A stretch of DNA of 64,000 nucleotides from a virus, in IMG/VR virus record IMGVR_UViG_3300032238_000336, positions 1 through 64,000 of that record; one strand, 5' to 3'. The notes beneath the pieces were generated by a model that was not told the DNA's origin, did no database searches, and saw only the letters and a list, made by a program, of their open reading frames with translations. The first letter of the stretch is position 1. Each line of letters begins with the position of its first letter. The position numbers and the translations under genes are program-made. Positions 39,912-49,400 of this stretch are shown piece after piece.

Positions 39912-40727
39912 CTATCCAAGTAATCCTAGTGGTGGTAACTCATATTCATCTTTCAACTGCTTCTCAATTTCTTCAATTTCTCTTACCGCATCATCAAAGA
40001 TTTGTCTTCCATTAAATGTAATTCCACCAGGTAGTTGAACTCCATTGAATTTAATTAAGTTTTGTCCCCACTGTTTTTTAATGGTAGCAGTTAAATATTT
40101 TTTGAGCCAATAATCATTGTATATTGATGTAAATTGTTGCGGGTCTACAATTCGATAGCAATCTATAATAATATATGAATTGCCATCTACCATTTGCCAA
40201 TCAATATCTAAATATAATCTATGTTGCTTTTTATTAAATCTCAACTGAACGTCTGGAGTAATGATACGACTAATATCTTCTAGATATGTTTTAGTCATAG
40301 CATAATTTAATAGATCTAATGCTCCATAATTATATAAATCATTTAAAAATATTTGATATTTAATATTAAACATTCCACTAGTAATAGTGTTTGAATCAGA
40401 TTTAAAAACACTATTAACTCCAATAACAGTATCTGGAAGTGGAATAAAGTTTTGGGCCTCTTCAATTATTGCGGAAGTTATTCCCTCACTTGCCGTTGCT
40501 GTAGTATATTTTGGAGTTTTTGTAATTATTTCTCTTTCCGCAGGCAATAGTTTATGCTTTAAAAAACATCTTTCAATTCCATCAAAATGTCTTTCTTGAA
40601 AATATTGTAAAGCATCATCCAATCTATCATTTAATTGGTCATCCTCCACATTAATCTCAAGGACTGGATATCCTAACTGCCTGAGACAGTATTCAATTAA
40701 CTCTGTTCTTGAACTTGGTTTAGACAT
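39912..40727 (-). CDS. 13: Neck protein, T4 gp13-like
   Basis: The product has 271 residues (T4 has 309). The family is recognised from SRTELIEYCLRQLGYPVLEI, LDDALQYFQERHFDGIERCF, PLPDTVIGVNSVF and DYWLKKYLTATIKKQWGQNL. gp13 and gp14 form the neck that seals the filled head before tail joining. A late-type box lies 24 bases before the ATG. Confidence 0.93.
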   Translation of the reverse strand: MSKPSSRTELIEYCLRQLGYPVLEINVEDDQLNDRLDDALQYFQERHFDGIERCFLKHKLLPAEREIITKTPKYTTATASEGITSAIIEEAQNFIPLPDTVIGVNSVFKSDSNTITSGMFNIKYQIFLNDLYNYGALDLLNYAMTKTYLEDISRIITPDVQLRFNKKQHRLYLDIDWQMVDGNSYIIIDCYRIVDPQQFTSIYNDYWLKKYLTATIKKQWGQNLIKFNGVQLPGGITFNGRQIFDDAVREIEEIEKQLKDEYELPPLGLLG

Positions 40728-40750
40728 TGTTGTTAATTGAAATCCTTTAG

Positions 40751-40758
40751 TATTTATG
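40751..40758 (-). promoter_or_regulatory. Late promoter-like box CATAAATA for gp13-gp14
   Basis: A one-base variant of the late box lies 24 bases before gp13 in the short gap after the coiled-coil gene. Confidence 0.5.
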
Positions 40759-40761
40759 TTG

Positions 40762-40974
40762 TTATGTAAAATCTTCTTTAATTTTAGGTTTTCTTACTTT
40801 TGGAGCACTTAATATTTTATTTTCTTCTTTTAATTCATTTACTTTATTAGTAAGTAATTCAATGAGTTGATTCGAATTCATAAGTTTAGCTTCTAATGCT
40901 ACACACTGTGACATTAAATCTGTAGTTTTTTGTTGATAAATCGCAATCAAACTTTTAAGTTCTTGGTCTGTCAT
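40762..40974 (-). CDS. Small coiled-coil protein upstream of gp13
   Basis: The product has 70 residues. Residues 1-55 have strong heptad character (MTDQELKSLIAIYQQKTTDL ... LIELLTNKVNELKEENKIL) and the tail is basic (KVRKPKIKEDF). No enzyme motif is seen. The ATG directly follows the T-run of a terminator, and a late-type box overlaps that hairpin, so its own message would begin within the hairpin. It could be a chaperone or minor structural protein of the fibre or neck; this is context only. Confidence 0.6.
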   Translation of the reverse strand: MTDQELKSLIAIYQQKTTDLMSQCVALEAKLMNSNQLIELLTNKVNELKEENKILSAPKVRKPKIKEDFT

Positions 40975-40997
40975 AAAAAAAGGGAGATTTCTCTCCC
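40975..40997 (-). terminator. Rho-independent terminator after the 492-residue fibre-like gene
   Basis: On the minus strand GGGAGA pairs with TCTCCC around GAAA, followed by seven T. The ATG of the coiled-coil gene follows the T-run directly. Confidence 0.88.
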
Positions 40998-40998
40998 T

Positions 40999-41006
40999 TA
41001 TTTATT
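40999..41006 (-). promoter_or_regulatory. Late promoter box AATAAATA overlapping a terminator
   Basis: A one-base variant of the late box lies just before the terminator stem. A start site six or seven bases downstream would fall inside the first arm of the hairpin, so transcripts from here would not form the terminator. Confidence 0.5.
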
Positions 41007-41026
41007 AAGTTAACTTCGAGGTATTA

Positions 41027-42505
41027 TCAGAAAACACCACCATCAACAACAATATTCTGTAGGTTCAGTTCGCTACCGATACATCCGATAACTTCCTGTA
41101 CTCCTCCGGTGCAAGCATTGTTGATATAAAGTGAACCAACTTCAAGTGCAGCGTATGCATTAGCAGTTAAAACACTTGATGCTTCAGAGACATCTGATGC
41201 AAGAGCAATTCTGGATACACTATCATCCCAATAGACTGCTGCCTTCTTAGCAGACCCAGAGTAATAGTTAAGAAGTAATCCAAGGTCTTTATTTAAATCG
41301 GATGCTGGTGGATTGCCATCAACCATACCGAGGTCAACCAGGGTGTCTTCAACTGTTAATGAAGTGGTATTTACTTGAGTCGTGGTTCCGTTTACATAAA
41401 GATTACCAGAAATGGTAAGGTCACTAGAAACTCCAACTGCACCAGTAACATCAGTAATAGTAATAGCTGAAGCACCATCATTTGCTTTAACTGTTCCAGT
41501 TGAAACTGAATTGAAAGTTACGTCAGCAGTAGTTGCAACATCTTGACCAATGCTAAATTCACCACTAGAGTAAGAAACACCAGTACCAGCAGAGAACTGG
41601 TCTCTAATCTGGCTAGTAGTAACTCCAGTATATGCAAATACTCCAGTAGCAGCAGTATAGACTAAAGAACCTAAGTCTGAACTGGTAGCAGAAACTTCAT
41701 TACGAACAGCAGTAGAAACTCCTGTGATATTGCTATATGTAAGATTAGTTACACTAGCACCATCTCCAACGAAGCTGCTTGCAGTAACAATGCCAGTAGC
41801 ATTAATATCTCCTGCATTTACTAGGCCAGTGAAGGTTGAAACTCCAGTGACGCTTAAGTCAGTGAAGGTATTAGGAGCATTAGCAACTGCAGATTCAATT
41901 GTTGCAATAGTTGTTGCATCAAGTGAAAGGATATTTTGAAGTTGGAAAGCACTGCTGATAACTTGAGTCGAACCAATGCTAAGTGAACCAACAGTAGCAA
42001 TACCGCTGACATTCAGTGAATCTGCACCAAGTGTGGTGAACTGACCAGCAGCTGCGGTTGTTAACCCAATGGTTGTTCCATTGATTGAACCACCTTGAAT
42101 CACAGCATTCGTGATGGTGGTAACACCAGTCAGAGATGCATTTTCAAAAGTTGCACTTGCACTTACACTAGCCCAAGAAAGGGTACCATTTGCATTTGTC
42201 TTCAGGAAATATCCATCAGTTGGAGTTTCAGGAAGAGTATAGGTTGTAATGCCGGAAACAGTGTCAGGAGCCGCTAATCTTACTCCATTATTACCAGTCT
42301 TATCTACAAGGTTTAACTTGAGTGAGTTAGTTCCGTCTTCTCTAATCCAATATCTACTTGAACCAAAAAACTTATTTCCTTGAGTGGTGCTATTAAAACC
42401 TACATAAAAGTCTGATCTGTCGGTCGCAAATCCAGGTTCTCCTGCACGAAGGCCAGGAAGATTCTGAACTAGGCCTCTCTTAAATTGAATTGTTGGGGAT
42501 GCCAT
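41027..42505 (-). CDS. Fibre-like virion structural protein
   Basis: The product has 492 residues and is rich in Thr, Ser, Gly, Val and Ala. The N terminus (QFKRGLVQNLPGLRAGEPGF ATDRSD-type, then DFYVGFN) resembles the collar or shaft start of phage tail fibres and tropism determinants. The body is repetitive beta structure (TGVSTFTG, NATGIVTASSFVGDG, LTISGNLYVNGTT). The C-terminal part (LGLLLNYYSGSAKKAAVYW) suggests a terminal trimerising domain. Base composition is less AT-rich than in nearby genes, as for abundant proteins. A role in adsorption or as a whisker is inferred. Confidence 0.75.
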   Translation of the reverse strand: MASPTIQFKRGLVQNLPGLRAGEPGFATDRSDFYVGFNSTTQGNKFFGSSRYWIREDGTNSLKLNLVDKTGNNGVRLAAPDTVSGITTYTLPETPTDGYFLKTNANGTLSWASVSASATFENASLTGVTTITNAVIQGGSINGTTIGLTTAAAGQFTTLGADSLNVSGIATVGSLSIGSTQVISSAFQLQNILSLDATTIATIESAVANAPNTFTDLSVTGVSTFTGLVNAGDINATGIVTASSFVGDGASVTNLTYSNITGVSTAVRNEVSATSSDLGSLVYTAATGVFAYTGVTTSQIRDQFSAGTGVSYSSGEFSIGQDVATTADVTFNSVSTGTVKANDGASAITITDVTGAVGVSSDLTISGNLYVNGTTTQVNTTSLTVEDTLVDLGMVDGNPPASDLNKDLGLLLNYYSGSAKKAAVYWDDSVSRIALASDVSEASSVLTANAYAALEVGSLYINNACTGGVQEVIGCIGSELNLQNIVVDGGVF

Positions 42506-42589
42506 ATTTTTTAAAAAATGTAAAGTACTAGTAAATTACAAAAAATCAAACACACACTACAATATTATTATAGTTTATTCAGTTAATAA

Positions 42590-42597
42590 TATTTATG
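42590..42597 (-). promoter_or_regulatory. Late promoter-like box CATAAATA for the fibre-like gene
   Basis: A one-base variant of the late box lies 85 bases before the start at 42505. The 94-base gap is otherwise AT-rich with no gene. Confidence 0.45.
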
Positions 42598-42599
42598 TT

Positions 42600-43166
42600 T
42601 TAAAATTGTCCAGCATCTATATCAATTCTATTATCTAAATCAACATCTAATTCATTTAAGAATGCTGTTGTAAATCCAACTAAACCTGGTTGAGTAGTTT
42701 CGGTTTCTGCTGCCGCATTCAAGACTTCATCTGGGTTAACAAATTTAATTTTTTTAATAGTAGCATCATACATTAATACATACTTATCTTTCATATCAGT
42801 AGCGTCAATATCTGGAGGTGGTAATGGGGGAGCGGGACTATTAGTTACCGAACCACTTACTATCGCACTTCCTTCAAAAATTCTATTTGTAGTAGTACCA
42901 TCGCTTATTACAATATCATATGAATATCTTCCGTCTTTAAGTCTAGATGTAACATTTGAAGGTAACGCCAAAGTAATCTCAGTATTATCAATTGTTACTT
43001 CAAATTCTGCTGAAACTGTTAAAGAATATGGGCTTTTTTTTAATATGGACCTAGCATAATATCCTGAAAAATTAACAGGAGATTTACTAATTGGATCTAT
43101 ATAAACAAATATAGAACTATAGTCATCTCCAGCAGGAATTGTTATATTGGATACGTATATGAGCAT
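42600..43166 (-). CDS. Virion structural protein with baseplate/fibre-type N-terminal domain
   Basis: The product has 188 residues. The first ~110 residues resemble the beta-sandwich found at the start of phage baseplate-upper and fibre proteins: ITIPAGDDYSSIFVYID, PVNFSGYYARSILKK, LKDGRYSYDIVISDG and GSAIVSGSVT. A proline-rich hinge (SPAPPLPPPDIDA) and a polar C-terminal region (YVLMYDATIKKIKFVN) follow. It probably connects fibres to the baseplate or caps the fibre-like protein encoded next. A perfect late box lies upstream. Confidence 0.68.
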   Translation of the reverse strand: MLIYVSNITIPAGDDYSSIFVYIDPISKSPVNFSGYYARSILKKSPYSLTVSAEFEVTIDNTEITLALPSNVTSRLKDGRYSYDIVISDGTTTNRIFEGSAIVSGSVTNSPAPPLPPPDIDATDMKDKYVLMYDATIKKIKFVNPDEVLNAAAETETTQPGLVGFTTAFLNELDVDLDNRIDIDAGQF

Positions 43167-43196
43167 AGTATTTCCGATTTAAAATCCCCTTCTTTG

Positions 43197-43204
43197 TATT
43201 TATA
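43197..43204 (-). promoter_or_regulatory. Late promoter box TATAAATA
   Basis: A perfect late box lies 31 bases before the 188-residue structural gene, in the 44-base gap after the 63-residue gene. Confidence 0.72.
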
Positions 43205-43210
43205 AGTATA

Positions 43211-43402
43211 TCATTTAACTAAAGAACGTAAAAGTAATTTAATTTCATCAATATCATTTTTGATAGTATCAATTTCAGTTTTTTGATTTATAATAATATT
43301 TTTAACTTTTAAGTATTCATTATATTCTGCATCACTGCAATTTAAAATCGCATTACTAGTTTCATCCCGGTAAAGTTCACTATGTCCTTTTACTGGTATC
43401 AT
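43211..43402 (-). CDS. Conserved small coiled-coil protein
   Basis: The product has 63 residues. The first half has MIPVKGHSELYRDETSNAIL with a possible Cys (NCSD). The second half is a coiled coil (VKNIIINQKTEIDTIKNDID) ending LLLRSLVK. I recall almost the same short protein next to the DUF4815 gene in T4-like cyanophages; its function is not known to me. The ATG overlaps the stop of the 2426-residue gene (TTATGA), so it may be made in fixed ratio to it. Confidence 0.7.
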   Translation of the reverse strand: MIPVKGHSELYRDETSNAILNCSDAEYNEYLKVKNIIINQKTEIDTIKNDIDEIKLLLRSLVK

Positions 43403-46400
43403 AATGTTGCTATTGCCCTCAGATTTTTAATTCTAGGAACAAATGATTGATTTGTTCCAGTCATTATAATTTTAATTTGGAATCCATTAAATACCGGCAA
43501 GTTTGAATCTGTATACTCATAACTTCTAAAATCATTAGAACTGATTGAGGGTGATACAAAAGTATCAGAATTTCCAGTATTTTTAGAATAGTTTATAATA
43601 TTTCCATTTTCATCTAGGTTATTATACCCTGGGAATAACTCATAGTTTTGTTTTTGATTTGGACTATCATTTCTGAATAATCTATACATAACTTTAATTT
43701 CATTAGTAGAATGTCTATATGCATCTAATAAAACCTTTAGACTATCTGCGGATTTTGCAAGATTTATTTGCTTAGAAATATAAATCGCAGAGTTGGGATC
43801 CGTATCAATTCCATTTACTCTTGGGTCAAGTGTAAAATCTAATACTGGACTATCGATACGGTTCATTACTGTAATCAAACTAACTCGGTCTAAGTCAATG
43901 ATTGGTGATACTTTGGAATCATTAGTTGATAACACCATTTCTAAAGTAAAAGATTTTTTACCTGGGAAATCTCCAAGTCTATCTTCTTCATTCACTTTGG
44001 AGCAAATAATTCTAGTACTAGAAAGATAGTTGTTAGAATTTAAAGAAATATTTTCATAACCATTATCGATATATGGAACTTCATTGCCACTTACACTAGT
44101 TCCAGTAAAGGTTCTAATTCTACTTTCAATAGTAGTAGAGTTCGGTAGTAATGTTTGAACATTTGGTTTTACTAAATTGAAAGCAATATTTTGAGTTGCC
44201 TTTGGTCCAACCATCGAATCAGTTTGTGGAGTTGTATAAAGATAAGAACCACCTGACTTTGTAGAATTGAAAAATAATTTGGGACCTGTAATATTATTAT
44301 CCAATGTTCTATTAATTCCACCAGAAGACATATTGAGATGGATATAATAACTATCAATTTCAATAGGAGATTTTATATTATGAGTTTTATTAATTCTTCT
44401 TAATGATATTCCATTAAATTCATATTTAAATACCAAATCATTTTGTTTATGTAAATTTAATTTAGTTGTATCGATTGCTCTAAGTATTCCTCCTAGGGTA
44501 TTGGTATTAGTATTAACACTAGTGTATTGAATAATCTCATCATTTATCAAAATATAACCAGGATTTCCAGGTCCAACTGGAATATTTTCAAAAGTAGTAA
44601 AGATATTGACGTTAGATAATTTAATATCTGAAGTTGATGTTGAAGGATATTCGGAAGAAAGAGTAACTGGAGAGACATCAGATTCTATTCCACTTAGAGA
44701 AACAATAGAATTTTCAAAATACATTCCGTGATTTGAATGGGATACTTTTAAATATGTTCCAGTATTGATTGAAGAATATGAACTTACATATGCATTTGTA
44801 ATTGATATTCCATTAGAAACAATATAATCTATGGATGTATTAGTATTATTATCGACAGTTCCTTGGATATTATCAATTTTAATTGAATTAAATGCAGAGA
44901 TGATTCCCACATTATTTGGTATACTAAGAACTAGGTTCTTGCCGAAATTATCAGTATTACTATAGTTTATAGTTAATGTATCTCCAACTGCATATCCAGA
45001 ACCACCCGAACTTACTGTCGCAGAACTTACTTTACCAAAAGCATCAGTAACAATGTTTGCGGTTGCTCCACTTCCATAACCTGTGATATTTACTATATTT
45101 ACATTTGAATAAGTTGTGGATGGAATAAATCCAGTGCCAGAATCATTTATTGATAACGTAGTCCCTATTCCGATAGATCCTAATATGGAAACTAATCTTC
45201 CTGAGAAGTAAGGATTATTTAATTGAGTAATTCCAGCACCAACTTTTAAATTTGAAATATCAGTTGGAGTTAAACTCTTGCCCAACCCTACAATAGCAGA
45301 TTGGGAATAAGCAGAAATTGGGTTAGGGGACAATGATACTATTTGATGATTTCCAATATTTAACTCTGGATTATAGAATCTTACAGAACCTGAAGTGTCA
45401 AAGTCAGCTCTATATAATACAAATTTTAAGTCTTCTAACTGACTTGGTTCCCAAGTGGAACCATTCTGAGACTTAAATAAAGACCCAAGGGTTGGTTGTT
45501 GAGAGATTATAATTTTTTCAGAATCTGGTTTGTTAATAGTAGAAACATCAGTTTCTCCCATTCTAGAAATCCAAACAGTATAAGAATCAGATGCTGATAC
45601 TAATACTAATGCATATCCACTACCCGTTTGTTCTAAATATACTGGAGATGGGAATACAAAAGTAGTAGGAACTGTTCCATCTTCCGAGATATTTACATCT
45701 TTTGCTTCCATAACAGTTTCTGCAAATGGTAAAACCTGTTGAGTAGGAGTTCCATTTTGCATAGTTCTAATCTGCAAGGTAACTGGAATATTATTAGTAT
45801 CTTTTGAACGGAAGAATATATCACATTTTGTAATGAATACTCCATTAGTATCTGCTACCTCAAATGATTGTGCTAAAGGGTCTACCCACCTATTTGTAGT
45901 TCTAGTATTAGAATCAAAAATTGTATTTGTTGTGGTTGTTGCGTTTCTAATTCTAAGAGTGGTTTCTTGAGTATTATTTAAAGTTCCACTTGAAGTAAAT
46001 ACTGCATCCGCTGAACTATCAGAAATACCAGTAATTTGAGAATTTGATGAACTACTAGTTAGGGTTAGTGTCTTACTTCCAGTAAGGAAAGTTGGAGTAG
46101 ATGGCAGATTAGAATCCGGAATAAAAAGAGATGCAATTAAAGTACCACTAGAGTCTGAAATTAATCTTAAATCTGAAATGGTAGCTATAGCACCACTTGT
46201 GTCTCCTATCAGTTGCATACCAATCGAAACGCAACCATAAAACTGTGAAGTAGATTTCAGTTGTAAACTAAATGTATCCACATTCAATAATGTAGAAGTA
46301 GGTGAATAAACACTAGGTAATCCTAATGAAATTTGATATGGATTTACATCATAGATTTCCGTAGGTGCATTGTACGGACCATATTTGTGATTTTGAGAAG

Positions 46401-49400
46401 CAAGTCTAAATGAAATATTTTTAGTACCTAATACTCCAGTTACAGTTTCTCCTGCTTGGAAAGTTCCACTTACCATCTTCACTTCCAAAAGTTTTGGAAT
46501 GAAGTATTGATTCATATCTTTACTATCAAAAAATCCATAGAATCTAGTATTTGGTTTTAGTCTTTTTGCAACAACTTCAATATTTCTAGACCTCATTTCG
46601 AGAATAATACTTTGAGAAACTATATTAGAAGAAGTAGTTGCATCAAACTTCTCATTCACTTGAACTTGAGTTCCAGTCCTGTTAACTGTTGTTACATCTG
46701 TAACTAATCTTCTTCCGCTTCCTCTTGGGTCTATTGTAATATTTGATTCATTCCAAGAATTCCATTGTGCTGGAGCAAATCCAGTGTTACTATCTGCACC
46801 CAATGAAGATATAGTTGAATTATAATTCCCTTCCACATTTACAGTATTACTACCGATGACTTTAGATTCAAACCAACTATCACTAGATGGGTGCAATGCT
46901 ATAGATCCTAACCAGTTAATAACATTAAATGGATTTACATTTTCAACTCTAGATGAGAATCTATTTTTAACATATTCTACATCTCTGTAGTTTAAACAAA
47001 CTATATCACCTACTTTTTTAATATTTGGAGATCCTAAATCGTTAACGTATCTGGGGTCTGCATCTGGGTTATATACTATACCAGTGCCACTTACTAACTC
47101 AGACCCAAGTAACAAATCAATAGAAGTGGTATAATGTTGGGGTCTTAAAGTCTCATTCTCTAAATCAATACTTGATTTAAAACTAAGATTCTGAGAATCT
47201 CCCCCATCTAAGCTCTTAAAATTATCTACAAAAAATCCACACTTAAATTTATTTAAATTAGTCTGAGAATCTCTAATAGTTAAATTTTTAGTATCGGTCT
47301 CTAATAAAGATAACGAAGTGTAATATTCTACATTTGATACTCTATCATCTATATTAGAAATATCTTTCATAGTATATCTCTTATGTGGAGATAGAACAAT
47401 ATTGCAATCATCTACATTATACAAATATGCAGGTAAATAAATTGTAGCAACTTCTAATGCTGAATCTAAAGTATTAGGCAATGTTGGAGTTATTGAAGGA
47501 ACTCCGGTATTAATAACAAAATTTCCATCTTTAGTTAAAAATAATTTATCAATTCTTGGTAAATAATATGAATATGATAGATTTATTGTTTTATCCTTAG
47601 CAAAAATATATGGAGATGACCCATACTCTGAAGAAAATACTCTTGAACTAAATTCAAATGGAGACGCATTTCCCGAGTATGTGGAAACTCTTGGCCTTAA
47701 ATCAATAATATCAGTAGATCTTATTCCATTAAATACTGGTATATTAAATGAATACCTATCTTTGTCGTATGAGTTTACTCCAACGAAATCACCATCATCA
47801 TCGGGTTTAATAGTATAGTTATTGTAGATTATTTTAAGTTTTTTTGTTGGACTCTCAGCATTCGACTTTCGTATAATTCTTGAAAAATCTAAAAACTCTT
47901 TTCTGTATCCATTATCAAAAATATAAGAATTTCTAATATTTTTATCCCCTACTGAAACTGAAAATACGGTTCCCTTTACATTAGATACTTCAAATGTAAC
48001 TTCTTCATTGATAATAAATCTATTCTCATTTAAATATACTAAATTTACTTTATTATTAATAGTTGAAACTAACGTAGCAACTGCATTACTTTTAGTTCCA
48101 ATAATCTTTTCACCAATACTAGAATTTAAAATATTAGAATTTAAATTAGTTAGAGTAATTGATGGTAGTTGCGGTTCATTAGTAGTTGAAGATTCATATA
48201 CCGCTAAAACAGATTCAACATCTGGAATATTTAAAGATATTTCTTTATCTTCTACCCTTAAACCGTATACATTGCTGAGAGTTAGACCACTTGTAGAAGT
48301 AGATACTCCAGAAATAGTTTTATCTATAACTAATGTAGAGCAAGGATTATATATTTTTTTACGAGTCTTAGTATTAACTTTTTTAAATGTTACTGTAAGT
48401 ATAGCACCATTTGAATTTGGAGGAATGCCTTGTATTGTTATAGTTTTATTGTTAGTTATTACTTTCTGATTATCTAATGAAACTATAACTCCATCTGAAA
48501 ATGCTAAAGTATAATCTTCCTCATCAAATGGTTCTAAAGTTAAATCTTGATTGCCAGACTCTAATGTTACAGTATATGAACCTGTAGTAAAATTACCAGG
48601 AGCAATATTATATGACTTTTTGATGATTACGTCAGAACTTTCAAGATTTAAATTTGAAATGTTTTTATTATGCAATTCAGAATACAAATAAGCATTGGAT
48701 GTATTCAATAGTTCTAATGTAATTTTTTTAAAATCATTTACTGTAGATACTGCAGTTGGTAAACTACCTAAACATACATTAGGGACATCTACAGTAGGAA
48801 TGATTGTTATTGATTTTAGTGTTGGACTAATATTAGATACTTTACTGTATGTTGGTAGTTTGGAACTTCCAATAGTGTACGATACAATATCTCCTACATT
48901 TATTCCAGAATAGAAATTTTGATTTGAACTAGTTACTGTACTTATTCCAGAAGTACCATCCGAGATTGAGAATGAACTAGAAGAACCTAGTATTACTTCT
49001 TTAGACAACAATACGTCAGCAGTAAACCCATTTTGATATAATTGATGAATATCAGAAATTCCATAATCTCTAACGGATCTAATAGTTCTAGTATCATCTA
49101 TGCCATTAATTTTGATTTGTTCTCCTATTAGGAAAGTTCCGGAAACTTGATATAATGATACTTCATTTGAGTTTGTTACATTAGACACTAAATATCCAGA
49201 AGCTCCACCATTTTTACCTTCAATAAAAGCAGGAACAGGTATAGTAGAAATATCTGAGTTTAAAGTGAGTTCAGTATATGTTTGAATATCATATAAAGAA
49301 CATTCAAATTTTGTAGATGAATCTACATATTCAGAATTTTTAAGTTTAAAGTCGTATACTCTTGCTACACCAATTTCAGTTCCGGATGGAAAACCAGTAC

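Noticed and set aside
42506-42530. TTTTTTAAAAAA palindrome before the fibre-like gene as a terminator
   Set aside because: No GC-containing stem, so it is ordinary AT-rich leader sequence.
48008-48469. Plus-strand open frame of 153 codons
   Set aside because: Antisense to the 2426-residue baseplate gene; no recognisable features.
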